From the NCBI GenBank assembly GCA_004565275.1, contig SDOX01000158.1:130976-194975 (forward strand): DNA of 64,000 nucleotides, given 5' to 3'. A program made the translations under genes and the position numbers. Below, piece after piece: positions 1 to 11,337 of this stretch. Position 1 is the first letter of the stretch. Every line of letters starts with the position of its first letter. This stretch comes from Nannochloropsis salina CCMP1776. Its lineage: Eukaryota; Sar; Eustigmatophyceae; Eustigmatales; Monodopsidaceae. Below the pieces are notes generated by a model. That model worked only from the letters and a program-made list of their open reading frames with translations, made no database searches and was not told the origin of the DNA.

Positions 1-205
1 GCGACAAGACACACACGTGCTGAGGCCCAGCATTACAGCACAGTTGCACGACTTTGATGGTGTCGTTTAGGATACTAGTTATGAGCAGAAATGGCATCGT
101 TTTGGCTACGGCCTTGTTCCCCCCCCCCCCAGTCTACCCTTGCAGCACTCAATACCTCATTCCTCTCTGCTCTTATTTCCCAGCACATAGTTACGTATAA
201 GTAGG

Positions 206-871
206 ATGGGCCGCTTGTCACTTGCTTGCTGTGTCTCGGCCCTTCTGGCCTTGACAACATATGCGATGATTGAGCCGGCTACCAAGACCAAGTTTGAGGA
301 AACCATTTCTTTGCCAGGAAGCGTTGCCGGCCTTAGTCTTGCCGGTGTTGGTGTGCGTGTGAAAAAGTTGGTCGGACCTTTAGCTGTCAAGGTCTACGGC
401 GTGGGTTTGTACGTTGACAAGGGCGTGGCAGTGAGAAAATTGAGCAAATTCAAGGGCCACAAAGCAGGATCCAAGGCACTATTCGATGCCCTGGAAACTG
501 GAAACTTCGATAAAATTGTGCTCTTGAAGATGGCGCGAAAGGTGGGTGCGGCGACCCTGGTCAATGCCTTGGCAGAAAGCGTGAAGCCTCGCCTCGGAAA
601 GGGCTCGGAAGTGGCGCTTCTGCAGTTCCAAGATGTGCTTTTGGCAGGCCTCAGGGGCGGCGAGGCCGAGACCGGCAAGCAGTTCGGCTTTGGTATTCAG
701 GGGGGCAGTAAATTGATCGTGACAATTAACGGAAAGAAACAGGGTGAGATAGCCAGCGGTCCTTTAGCTCAGGCGCTGCTTAAAACTTATCTCGACAACA
801 ATGCCGTCTCTAAAGATATGAAGGAGTCGGTGGCCCAAGGGCTACTGACGTGGATCAATCTCGTGAAGTAA
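206..871 (+). CDS. Chalcone-isomerase-like protein with signal peptide
   Basis: Single-exon gene of 221 residues with a true ATG at 206. Residues 1-21 form a hydrophobic signal peptide (LACCVSALLALTTYAM). The rest matches the chalcone-isomerase-like fold (the Chalcone_3 type that binds fatty acids rather than making flavonoids): a start like F.ETISLPGSVAGLSLAGVGVR, then KVYGVGLYVD, and a C-terminal run with GFGIQGGSKLIVTING and KTYLDNNAVSKDMKES. In this family such proteins are often fatty-acid-binding and plastid or secreted; true chalcone isomerase activity is unlikely in an alga. The signal peptide means entry into the ER, either for secretion or as the first step to the complex plastid; the site after the signal is not the usual Ala-Phe. 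Family assignment is firm, function is inferred. Confidence 0.85.
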   Translation: MGRLSLACCVSALLALTTYAMIEPATKTKFEETISLPGSVAGLSLAGVGVRVKKLVGPLAVKVYGVGLYVDKGVAVRKLSKFKGHKAGSKALFDALETGNFDKIVLLKMARKVGAATLVNALAESVKPRLGKGSEVALLQFQDVLLAGLRGGEAETGKQFGFGIQGGSKLIVTINGKKQGEIASGPLAQALLKTYLDNNAVSKDMKESVAQGLLTWINLVK

Positions 872-1038
872 GACGTTTCAATCGACATCAAGATCCTTCT
901 GTCTCTCGGATGGGAAAAAAAAACGAAAAGAGAGTAACAGAAGAAGGAAAACTCAGCTTTCGGAACGCTTAGCTTTTGATAAGCTTCATTTTTATCCTGC
1001 GGCCTTTGTACACCTTCTAAATACAGCCGAAAAGATTT

Positions 1039-3084
1039 TCACATCCCTCGTCGAGGCCTTTCAGAGGGCAACAAAGGCGGAGGGCGGGAAACCCTATGAG
1101 GCACGGAGGTCCTAGACGGGGCAGTCGATGCTGTGGCCGGGGACTCAGGGCTAGGGGCCACATCCTTTACCCGCATCGGAGCAGGGATTTTGTGTGTGGT
1201 CCTCGCTGCCGCCTCCACCTCTCTGAAAAAGGTTGGAGGGCCCCAAGAGGTGACCTTATTGACGATCGCGGGGGGGGCGAAGCCCCCTGGGTCGACCTGC
1301 GTGACGATCGTGAAAACGGCGTTGTGGGGCTTGCCGGGCACGGGTTGGATGATGTTGGCGCCCATGAGAATCTCAGCGCGCACGTATTTGTCCGTCCGAG
1401 GCGCCTCAGGATGCTCGGCTCCGCGGTTGACAACAACGACAGTGCCGTCTTGCAGCTTGCGGTAGTGCACAACTGTGCAGAAGTCTCGAGGTTTGAAGAA
1501 AAACATAGGTGGACTGGCCGCCCATACCACCTTGGTGTGTTCGTTGATTGCCTCCAGGTCACGACCTTCCGCGTAGAACTTGTTGTATTCAGGCACTCGC
1601 GTATTTTCGGCGAAGAGGGCGAGAATGTCGTCCGGACTGGCGGCCAGAGTGCCGCTGGCCTTGACGCAGCAGTATTTGGACACGCGCCCGTCCATGGAGG
1701 GAAGATTCTTGCGGTGCACGGTCACGCCCTTGGCGTCCGAGACGAGTTCCCACCCGTCTTCCTCTCCTTGGTCCAGGCACTCGAGCACACGACGAAGGAC
1801 TTTGTCGTTGAGGGAGTCCGCATACAGGTTGGACTCCTTGCGGGCAATCAGGTCGTCGTAGAGCCGGTTGAAATTCAAGAGCTGCTCCATCACTCGCTTC
1901 AGCGTCGCGTCAAGCTCCCCGCGCTGGTGCGACCAGTGCCGCAGCATCCGTTCCTGCTGCTCCCGCAGCCTCTCCACCACGCCTTCCAGCCGCGCTCGCT
2001 CGACGCGGACACCTGCTTTCCCTAGCCGGGCCAGCTTGGCTACCTCTTCTTCCCGCAGGCGCTGCACCAGGCCCCGGACTTGGTCGTCTTCCATGGAGAG
2101 TCGAGGGAAGATGTCGCTAGAGATGTGCATCATCCGATCAATGTAGCCGCGGACCTCAGCGGTACTGTTCAGGTACTGCGTCATAAACTGCTGAAAAGTC
2201 TCGTCCAGGCGGCGTTGCTGCTCCGCCACTTCGGCCTTGGTGAAGGGACCGAGCTTCCGCACCGTTCCCGAGAAGCGGCCCCAGGTGTCGTCGTACTGGC
2301 GTTTGAACTGCTCGAGGCTTTGGTTGAATCCCTGCTGGCGACTGCGCAATTCAGAACGCGTGAGCTCTGCCAGGCGCTGCTGCTGCTGGGCAATGCGCTC
2401 CATGTAGTCCTCTTGTAGAGCAGAGGCCTTGGCGAGCTGCTTATCCATGTCCCTGCGCACATCCCGGGAGGCCGCCTCGTAATGTGTCTGAAAACGTGTT
2501 AAAGAGTCATCCAACCGGCTTCGGACCACACGGCGGTAGGAGTCAAGGCTCTCAACGCGAAACTGCCACTCGTCTACTAGCAGACCGACCCAGCGCCGGG
2601 GAACCGTCCATCCCGATCGGACACCGGCGTGGTCTGCAGTCGGCGGTGTTCTATTCAAATGTGCGGGAGGAGTGTGGTGGGTTACGGGCAGCGAAGAGAC
2701 CGACGATGAAGGATGGTTGGAGGCCCAAAGCGGTACATCTGTAAGACTCGGGCTTTTCATGGCAACAGCCGGTTTAATCTTCGCATCTCCTGTGTTATTC
2801 GATTTCATCTTGATTGCTTTAATGGACCTCTCGTTGTCTTTTCCTTTATTTCTTTCCGGGAAAAAAAAAGCAGCCAGTCTTCCCATTGGGACAGGTGGAA
2901 TTGGTGTCCATGTTGAGTTCGTGCGCCGCCTCCCGCACCACACTCGATTGCTCTTGGGTGACACATTGTCCGCGGTCGCACGAGAATGATGTAGAAAAAG
3001 AATGAATGCTAAATGTAGCAGCATCGATTTTGACCTCCAATTTGAAGGTCCTTTTAAGAGACTGCACGGTGTCACGGGGGCCAT
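1039..3084 (-). CDS. START-domain lipid-binding protein with coiled coil
   Basis: Single-exon frame of 681 residues starting at an ATG (3084). An in-frame Met at about residue 21 precedes a short hydrophobic stretch (LLHLAFILFLHH), so either Met could begin an ER or plastid signal. Residues about 165-425 are long charged helices rich in Arg, Glu and Gln, a likely coiled coil. Residues about 429-630 are a START-type domain: DGWELVSDAKGVTVHRK, then EYNKFYAEGRDLEAINEHTK, FFFKPRDFCTVVHYR and a final PPAIVNKVTSWGPPTFFRE. START domains hold one lipid or sterol molecule and carry it between membranes. The tail (about 640-681) is Pro/Ser/Arg-rich and disordered. It converges with the chalcone-isomerase-like gene, 167 bases apart. 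Domain call strong; ligand and compartment unknown. Confidence 0.85.
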   Translation of the reverse strand: MAPVTPCSLLKGPSNWRSKSMLLHLAFILFLHHSRATADNVSPKSNRVWCGRRRTNSTWTPIPPVPMGRLAAFFFPERNKGKDNERSIKAIKMKSNNTGDAKIKPAVAMKSPSLTDVPLWASNHPSSSVSSLPVTHHTPPAHLNRTPPTADHAGVRSGWTVPRRWVGLLVDEWQFRVESLDSYRRVVRSRLDDSLTRFQTHYEAASRDVRRDMDKQLAKASALQEDYMERIAQQQQRLAELTRSELRSRQQGFNQSLEQFKRQYDDTWGRFSGTVRKLGPFTKAEVAEQQRRLDETFQQFMTQYLNSTAEVRGYIDRMMHISSDIFPRLSMEDDQVRGLVQRLREEEVAKLARLGKAGVRVERARLEGVVERLREQQERMLRHWSHQRGELDATLKRVMEQLLNFNRLYDDLIARKESNLYADSLNDKVLRRVLECLDQGEEDGWELVSDAKGVTVHRKNLPSMDGRVSKYCCVKASGTLAASPDDILALFAENTRVPEYNKFYAEGRDLEAINEHTKVVWAASPPMFFFKPRDFCTVVHYRKLQDGTVVVVNRGAEHPEAPRTDKYVRAEILMGANIIQPVPGKPHNAVFTIVTQVDPGGFAPPAIVNKVTSWGPPTFFREVEAAARTTHKIPAPMRVKDVAPSPESPATASTAPSRTSVPHRVSRPPPLLPSERPRRGM

Positions 3085-4538
3085 ACCAGCACAACTTGAT
3101 AAAAGCCCCTCAGGCGGAATGAAAAATGCGGGCTTCTTGCGATGCTATGTGGTCGTTCCTCCTCCACCCCTCAGTCGTATTAAGCTTTATCACCTGCTAA
3201 AAAGTGAGTTACAAGAATTATGCTTGGCATGGCGCTCGCGAGGATCAGGGCGATCGATCAATTTATTTCTTTGCCTTTTCGTTGCGGAGACGCGCCAAGA
3301 AGAACACCGCTCGTGTGGGGCGACCCCACCAAGATCCAGCTTCTATTGAGCCGCGAAAACCATATTTCTTCCTGTGTTCCACACATGCTATCTGTATGAT
3401 AATGAGTCAGAAGCAATCCTGTTGCTGGCAAAGTAGCTGTCCAAGCGTTCCGATCAAGTGCTCCTGGAGACCGACCACGGGTCGTTAAAAGAAAAGACAT
3501 ATACGAAAAGCACGGCTAGGCAAGCGCTTCCAATAGTTGTTCTACAAGTGAAATTATCGGGGTCTAGAATTTAATTGTGACCTCCATAATCACAGCCCAG
3601 CATCATACGCGTAATCATTCCTCCTGAGCTCAAGTTTGGATGATAGGGGGCAGAAACACTCGAGCATTCCTGGAATTTTTCATTTGGAAGTGATGGGACG
3701 TCAAGCCCGCAAGAAAACTTCGAACTGAGAATTGGCCTATGAAGGACGTCAGTGACGCATCCAGTACCAATTTTTCTCAGTTTATGAGGCGTTGAAATTT
3801 CCTTATACTTGCCGATAACAGAGAAACATATCGAAGTATACAACGGAGCCATTTCTGTACTATAACAGTGCAAAGTGTGCAAACATATCATTTGTGTGAT
3901 ATTCCCGCACAGTTCCTCCTCATTAAGCAGAGAGGTCAAAGCATTTTCTTTCTCATGTTAAATTACTTGGAAGTTTCCATCTCCTTTCTCTGTAATCAAG
4001 CGAAGTTTCAAATGTTGACCCACGTGAGTGCGAATCAAGCGGCCAATTCGTCACAACATGGTAATGGCAAACGATTTGCCACTGTCGAGAGTGAGGTCTC
4101 CTTGTTATTTGTTTCAAGTCGTGATTTGTTCAGAAGTCTTTATCTAAGGTGATTCCACATTTAGAAGCACAACTTTTCATTTCAGGGACAGCTGCTACAT
4201 TGGCTTCTTTCCACTCCTCTATGCGCGGTCGGACTTGTCTTGGATGGGCCTCTGTGATTAGCACAGTCATTCATGCGTCGGGGAAAACTATGGAAAGTCC
4301 TGGTGAAATACATCATTCTGGACGATATTTGAATGGACTAACAAATAATCGGGATGCGAGGTAGATTTAATGGGGACGCGACAGCATTTTGTCCCACCTG
4401 CCTAAAACATGTAGAGATAGCAGTGTTGCTAGGCAGGAGACCATAACAAGTAGGGGAGGATAAAGATCTCATCCCTACTGAAGCTCGCAAGGAGATATTT
4501 GCGGACATCGATCGAGTGTTCAATCGCGATGCAGTACC

Positions 4539-4562
4539 CATTTAATCCGACATTTAATCCGA
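4539..4562. repeat. 12-bp tandem duplication
   Basis: The 12-base unit CATTTAATCCGA occurs twice head to tail, followed by a partial third copy (CATAATGA). It lies in the AT-rich gene-poor block. No function is apparent; replication slippage is the simple explanation. Confidence 0.8.
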
Positions 4563-6826
4563 CATAATGACCAAACTTTCCGCTGCTACCACTGTCAAAA
4601 ATGTCGGATCGCCCTCAGAGCAAATCAGCAGCGAGCTCATCGGAGGTAGAGGGACACTCCCGGGAAAGTGTTGTGTCATTCTCATTGTGAACCATTTGAA
4701 GAGTTCAGAGACAACAAAATAAGAACTGTGCGGGTTGACTCTATATCGCGATTGCTTTTTTCATCGTGTAGCGCGCATGCGAATGCCTATAAAGACACGA
4801 AGTCTTAATTAACGGCCTTGGGCTACAGTCCCACCGTCTAAAGGCCATCCGGTCCTGGTATGGTAGTAAGCCATACAAATCCACGGTCGGTACCCACAAG
4901 GAAGAAGAGGGAAACAAGATATACCAGTCAACGTACACTGCGGGTTCGCTGGTTTTCCCTTCCTTGAGGTTGTCTACCATGTCATTCACCCAGGGTGCGC
5001 TATCAATGCCTCGTTATGCCACGCATAGTGCTCTCGACAGCCAAATAGCACTGCGTTGTCGAGTTTCACAAATCTCAGGGCCGCTCGCAAGGCCACATTG
5101 CAACCATTAAACTTCTGATTTGTAAGCACAGCGACGAAAAGATAGGAAAAAAGCACGGAAAAGGATTTAAAAAATCAGAGCGCGATATCGTCTTGACTGT
5201 CCTAACCGAAGCTTGAAACAGTTTAAACTTTGCTTATTAAATGAGGGTGCAATCAAGAGGTACACGACACGAACAACTCACTAGAAATGCATTTTGGATC
5301 AGCGTAGGTGAGAGGGGATAATCAAAAAAAAGCCTGCGCTTTGATGTCTGCTCCTATCCCTTCTTCTCTAGGCTCTCTATAATGAAAAAAAAAGTAAAAA
5401 AGTCCTGGGAATTGGCGAAATAGAAAGAAGATACAGAGGAAAGTTCAAGCTTTTGAATGAAATTACTGGAAGGTCGCAATCATTCAAGAAAATTGAGCTA
5501 GTACAGTGAAACAAGTATCAAAAGCCAACAAGAGCACAGTGAATGACTATTACTAGAATAATTTGTATAATTCGTGAACCAAAATCTCTTACTAAAGGCA
5601 TTAATGTCATTGTTGAGCTCCTGCATATTCCGCACAACACAATTCACAATGACCCAGGATAAGGAAAGGATTCTAGACATCTTCATTCCTCATCCTGTAG
5701 GTTGTCATTTTTGCGACTTCATGCTACAGGAAAAGCATTGAACGAATATGAAAGGATTATTGGCAGGCATAAATGCTCTTATAAAGAAAGAAAGCTTCTT
5801 GATAGAGTGCCGATTCTCGCAACAAAGACTTTTGCGCTGCCCATCTGCGGGTCCTGCCTCGGAAATAATTTTGGTCAGTGTAATGTTTGGAGACACCTTG
5901 AAAATTTGTCGTTAGCGAGAAGGTTATTCATGAAAAATGGCGCAAAGTCCACACAAGTCAACCATTCCCGGAGAATGATTTGCTATAATTTCTCCAAAGA
6001 AATTTTTCTGTGATCTGACATAGGTGCTGAATTGAAATAATCGTATAATATCAGAGCTTTGAAACAACATGCGCAATTTTTCTTGATGAAGCGCTGGGGG
6101 ACATTTGTGGCTTTCCGTCAGATTCATCGAATGTCTTCTGTGAAAATGACGAAACATTTTCTTTTTGGGACCTCGAAATAAAACACTAAGTCACCTGAAC
6201 ACAATTATGATTTCTGACTCATAGAATGGAAATCTGCTCAACATGAGACTCGAAAAATATGAAATGTCTTGCGTTATCCAGCTTTTCCAGTAGTCAGCTA
6301 ATGCACACAGTCAAAATCTATGGAATTTATGCTTGTCAATCGAGGCTTGCAGTTTGACTGCGCTTGAAAGTTTCTTTCGGGTCGAGTCATGGAAAATCTT
6401 ATAAGTTTACCTACTGAAAGTGACTCGAAATCCTTTGACATCTTCCGTTAGAGTGCTTCCATTTTTCTGAGAGATGCAGGAATGTGTTTATTTACGACCG
6501 ACGTGAAGAATGGAAATAAGAATTGTCTTCTATGCAGAGCTCGGAGAGAAGTATTTACCACCGTATGAAGTGGTGAGATCAAAATGTTGAAACGTTCTAT
6601 AGGTTAAATTTGCTTGCTCTGTCCATTCCTGAGAACTCTTTGTGCGTACAAGATATCTAATTTTTTGTAGTAAATCTAAGTTTCGTTGCACTGCATTACA
6701 CTACGATCCTCTTCTGGTATAATAGAGCTGCGGTTTTAAAGATCAAGCTTTTGAACTCGTCGCAGGTACTTCTTTGAAGGACAACGCTAAGGGCCTGCAG
6801 CGAGCTACCCTAGTTAATGAAATTGC

Positions 6827-6892
6827 TTGGCAGTGTATCAGAAAAATCTTGGAGTTTAATTGGCAGTGTATCAGAAAAATCTTGGAGTTTAA
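6827..6892. repeat. 33-bp perfect tandem duplication
   Basis: A 33-base unit beginning TTGGCAGTGTATCAGAAAAA occupies 6827-6859 and is repeated without change at 6860-6892. Two identical copies in otherwise non-coding, AT-rich DNA suggest a recent local duplication. Confidence 0.9.
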
Positions 6893-8213
6893 TTTTTGAG
6901 TACTTAATTTTGTGTAATCATCTTTAAAATTTAGTGATCATGTGCCACAGGATAGCTTTCGAAAGAGGTGCTTCTTTCATTCCACTTTAGTTCATCTTCA
7001 CATCATCACCAGTCGCAATACTTTTGAGACTCGTGAAATTGAACATGACGATATAAATGCTTTTAGTCATTTGCGCACGCTTGGTGCCGATCATTCCAGA
7101 CTTACCACAAGGTGATGGCATCATCTATATGATAAATTCCTGATAGGAGACTTAAATCATACACTGAGACAAATAAAAGAATTGCCCTATTTCCTTTGCT
7201 GGCAAATCGATACTGGTCTTCTCATCAATTTGTGCAAATTTCTGCCTTGCTTGTTGACTGATTTTATTGGGCCAGAAATTAGAATATGTTTCAAGGATCC
7301 CGTGCTAAGATAGGTGACTTGAAAATGAAATACTACATATTTTCCGACGTGATGGCGGGAGTTTATAGTCTTAATTTTTTTAAAATATAAGCAAAATTGG
7401 CTCCATTGACTACTCGTGCATCAAACTGATGGTCACGATCGGGACTCACGCATTTCGACGTCGGCTGCGCTCGTGGAGCGGAATGGCGGAGAGGGAATTT
7501 TAAATTCAAATTTTCGAATCGCTTTCGATTTGTGGCTATCGTACTGGAGGGACGGCGATTGGAAAGTGTGAAGTCATCTCATTATCCTTGCTCGAATTGT
7601 GCACATAATTGAGGGCCTACTTGAATCTCCTTCTTAACAAATATTCTACCACTTCATGCTAATTTGCACGGTATGCCATTACAGGAGCAGGGTGCACACA
7701 AATCCCCTCTCCAGCAAAAGCGTTGCTCCTTCCTTCTCCGCAGTGTCTTACACCTAGCCCCGAAAATGCCTTAAATGTGTCTTTTAATTTTAATTGTCCT
7801 CGTTGTTTCTTCGCGTGGTATTCATTCCAGCCATTTTATGCCTGAAAGGCTTGGCTTCGTGGGAATACTTGGTTGAAGGTAGAAAACGACAAGACAGACG
7901 CCATGCGTGTCATTTTAAGGACGATGAGAACTATTCCGCAAAGCCACCTAGACTTAGTTTGTCTCATTCCTTTTTATAGCGTATCAACAGGGGCAATCCG
8001 TGCGAAAGGATGGGTAACGCGCAAGGCATGGTCAAATCCTCTGCGACACGTCAAATGTGAGTTGCACGTAGCGCACCTGTCGTCAGGATTGGAAGCCAAT
8101 TTGCACGGATTTCCCCTTTCGTGACCGTTTCATATCGAGACTGCGATTTATTTCAATGTGATTATACCCACGTGTGTATTGCCTTACTCTGACGTGATGA
8201 TTTATTTACTAAC

Positions 8214-10088
8214 ATGGATTTTCTATTGAATTCTATAAGTGCGGATAAGCAACAAGAGCGACACCCCACCGTAGGTCGCAAAGCCGTAAATACCGATGGA
8301 AAAGTTGTTCAAATCGCTGCAGCAGCGGCTGTTATAGACAGTGACCACTGCAATCAACCGCGGTCGCACCAACAGCAGCGTACGGCTATCAAGGTCACCT
8401 CGGAGGCATCCAAACCTGCCGCCAAAGGTGGAGCCGGAGGCACTAGTCCAGTAAGCAAAGTCACAGTTGCGTCCACTTCGGGCTCGAGTGGCTATGTGAC
8501 AGCAGGAATCAGAGACATCAAGTCAAAGTACGATATAGACCCGCGAGAGATTGGGCATGGCCACTATGGAGTTGTTCGCAAAGCAAAAAACCGAGAGACA
8601 GGGGAAGCATTTGCCATCAAGTCTATCCGTAAGGCTAAGGTCAGTCGGCTTGACTCATTGCGCCGAGAGATCGACATTTTACAGGCAGTTGATCACCCGC
8701 AGATCATCAAGCTGGTGGACGTGTATGAAGATGACAAATTCTTACATTTAGTGACGGAGCTTTGCACAGGCGGCGAGATGTTTGATCGCATCATCGCAAA
8801 GACTAAGTCGGCTGAAGGTCACTATTCCGAGAAAGACGCTGCCGTTATCATGCGCAAGATTTTAGATGCCATTGATTACTGCCACACAGTGCATAATATC
8901 TGCCACCGTGACTTGAAGCCCGAAAACTTCCTCTTCAAAACCGAGGACCCCTCTGCTGAGCTGAAAATTATTGACTTCGGGCTTTCTCGCTTCGAGGACG
9001 ACCAAAAATACATGACCACTCGCGTGGGAACACCTTACTGTAAGTATTCCCATGTGGGTGGCGGACTCGATTAGGCGTTACTGTCGTCTGTCGTCTGCTT
9101 AAAAGTACCCGTATCATAGAATCGTCGGTACTCCTTCCTGCCCTCTCACGTAGTGAGAAATGACCCCCCTGTGGTAAATTCATACCCTTTCTTAGCCTTT
9201 TCCGTTCTTTTCTTGCCATTCCTCTTTTTATGGACAGACATTGCACCTGAGGTGTTAAATCGCATGTATGACAAGTCTTGCGATCTGTGGTCCATCGGCG
9301 TCATTATGTACATCCTGCTTTGTGGCTACCCTCCCTTCTACGGTGATACTGACGCCGATATTTTCGCATCGGTGCGGCGCGCCGAATTTACTTTTCCAAG
9401 CCCGGAGTGGGACGACATTTCCCCCAGCGCCAAGGATCTCATCCGCAAATTGCTGAGCAAAGACCCGCGAAAACGACCTTCGGCTGCCGCCGCTTTGAAT
9501 CACGAGTGGTTTCAGGTATTAAAGAAGGACGGAGAGATTACACAGGCCCTGACAGAGCACCTTCGCAACAGCCTACGTCGCTTCATCGGCATGAATAAGC
9601 TCAAGCGCGTTGCCCTGACGATCATCGCAGAGCAGGTGGCGGAGGCCGACGTGGCGCACGTGCAGAAAGCCTTCGAGGCTCTGGATACGAATAAAGACGG
9701 CGTGATTACCGTGGCTGAGTTGCAGCAGGCGGCCGAGCAGGAGGGCCTTACTAATGTAAAGGAGCAGGTCGCGCGCCTCATGCACGGGGTGGACGTGAAC
9801 GAGAACACCGCCATCGACTACAACGAGTTCCTCGCAGCGACGATGGAGCGCTCTGTGTACGTGCGTGACGAACACATCCGGCGTGCCTTTCAGCATTTTG
9901 ATCAGGACATGGACGGACACATCACCGTGCAAGACCTAGTGGAGGCGCTCGGCACGGAGGAGAACGCGCGTGAGGTGCTTGGCGATATCGATCGCAACGG
10001 AGATGGCGTTATCAGCTTGGATGAGTTTAAAAACATGATGGAGGCGGCTGGCAGCTCCTCTTTCTCGCGTCACCTCGACGGCAAGTAG
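8214..10088 (+). CDS. Calcium-dependent protein kinase (CDPK)
   Basis: Two exons, 8214-9039 and 9238-10088, with a GTAAGT...ACAG intron of 198 bases that restores the motif GTPYYIAPEVL; 558 residues. Residues 1-105 are a low-complexity extension, with no Gly at position 2, so no N-myristoylation. The kinase domain (about 106-365) shows the Gly loop (IGHGHYGVV), catalytic Lys in AIKSIRK, HRDLKPENFLFK, a DFG motif in IIDFGLSRF and IAPEVL. After the autoinhibitory junction come four EF-hands with good calcium loops 1, 3 and 4 (DTNKDGVITVAE at 425, DQDMDGHITVQD at 497, DRNGDGVISLDE at 527) and a weaker second one (DVNENTAIDYNE at 461). The enzyme phosphorylates Ser/Thr in response to calcium. CDPKs are known from plants, green algae, apicomplexans and stramenopiles. 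Assignment is firm; substrates unknown. Confidence 0.95.
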
Positions 10089-10419
10089 AGGCGCTGCACA
10101 ATCCCAGCGGCCGCTTTCGCGCATTTATGCACGTTAGTATGCCTTGCCTATGGGGTCGAAAGGACATCGACAGGCGAACTCATGATTTAGGCCTGAGGGC
10201 AAAAATGAGGGGAAAGAGCGAGCATGCGGAGGAGCAAGAGGGAACTATCACGAGACCTAATAAACAGCAGAATTTCCTCAGTACTTATATGTGCAAATGA
10301 GAGACAATTACACCTCTATCGAGACAATTATCATAGTAAAAGTTAAATACATTTTGAACCTAGAAGACACGACCGTCTTATTTATTTCGGGTAGTGTACT
10401 ACCCTTTATCCACACCGAT
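10089..10419. other. Intergenic, between convergent genes
   Basis: About 330 bases between the ends of the CDPK and the DUF1415 gene; 3' untranslated sequence for both. I see no gene or clear signal in it. Confidence 0.5.
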
Positions 10420-11337
10420 TTATGCTTTGGAATTCTTCCTTTGGCAGGCTGTCAACACAGCTCGAAGTTGCTCGGCACCCGCCTCCTTCATCGTTATTTT
10501 ATTGCGTTCGTATATGCAAGCTGGATCTCCGAGGTAACCTCCTAGTGCTCTAGAGACCTCAACCTCACGCAATAAATGCAAAATTGGTAATGGACTTCGA
10601 TTTGTAAAATTCTCTACATCATCCCCTGCTGAGTCTTCAAAAGCGAAGTCGGGATGGAAAGAGGCCACTTGAACCTTTCCTCGGAGGTCAAGCTCATCAA
10701 GACACTCGTCCACCACGGCCACCAAATCCAAAAAGTCCTGAAAATCACTAAGCAACGGCCCCGGTACTCCAATCAACGTCGTCAGGTTCTGCTCCTCGGG
10801 TCTTTCCGACATGCTTGCCAGAAGTGAGGCTTCTTCAACCACGTTCTCCAAGAGCCCGTGCAGGTTGGACGACACCGGAGCCACGACAATTTTAATTGCA
10901 TTGGCTTTCAATGCAGGCGATGCCCAGGGACAAAGTTTGAAATCGATTACCATACTTTGTACCCAATTTAATATTGTACGGCTGTGCACCTCGGACGGAT
11001 GCACAAAAGACGGTGGATCCGAGATTGCATGCTGTTCCGCTTTACTAACTGGTAGGTCCCCGTCTTCAAGTTGCGCTCGGGCGCGCAGCAATTGCATGCG
11101 CTCTATTGTAGATAGCGCATCGGGGAACATTTTGCCCTTCGCTTTCTGTCTCTTTGCACTGGAGCTCGATAGCGTTGCTGAGCAGGCTGGCTGAGGGCTG
11201 GGACGGCGACTGTGCGTCAAAAAGCGCGTCAACGAGGACGCGGGAGCTGCCCGCTTTGTCCAACCCATGAAGAGGCAAGAACACCCAGTATTGTAGGCTG
11301 CCACAGTGGCCGTGAGCATCAAATGTCTCAACATCAT
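10420..11337 (-). CDS. DUF1415 family protein
   Basis: Single exon, 305 residues, ATG at 11337. The N-terminal 100 residues are basic and Ser-rich with few acidic residues, plausible as a mitochondrial or plastid transit peptide. The rest is a complete DUF1415 domain: WVQSMVIDFKLCPWA, then IVVAPVSSN, a central acidic helix, the hallmark VASFHPDFAFEDSAGDDVEN with FTNRSPLPILHLLRE directly after it, and YERNKITMKEAG near the end. The family is widespread in bacteria and algae; its biochemical role is not established. The conserved Cys in KLCPWA and the His in the SFHPDF motif are the likely functional residues. The gene converges with the kinase gene. Confidence 0.85.
   Translation of the reverse strand: MMLRHLMLTATVAAYNTGCSCLFMGWTKRAAPASSLTRFLTHSRRPSPQPACSATLSSSSAKRQKAKGKMFPDALSTIERMQLLRARAQLEDGDLPVSKAEQHAISDPPSFVHPSEVHSRTILNWVQSMVIDFKLCPWASPALKANAIKIVVAPVSSNLHGLLENVVEEASLLASMSERPEEQNLTTLIGVPGPLLSDFQDFLDLVAVVDECLDELDLRGKVQVASFHPDFAFEDSAGDDVENFTNRSPLPILHLLREVEVSRALGGYLGDPACIYERNKITMKEAGAEQLRAVLTACQRKNSKA

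Larger units (their letters stand above)
3085..8213. other. AT-rich 5.1-kb block without a convincing gene
   Basis: This stretch is clearly richer in A and T than its flanks. Its open frames are short, many start only with TTG or GTG, and I find no recognisable domain. It must hold the promoters of the START gene (left edge) and of the kinase (right edge). It contains two short tandem duplications (4539-4562 and 6827-6892), listed separately. One antisense frame near 4741-5010 has a coding-like composition but no family I know. Confidence 0.5.
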
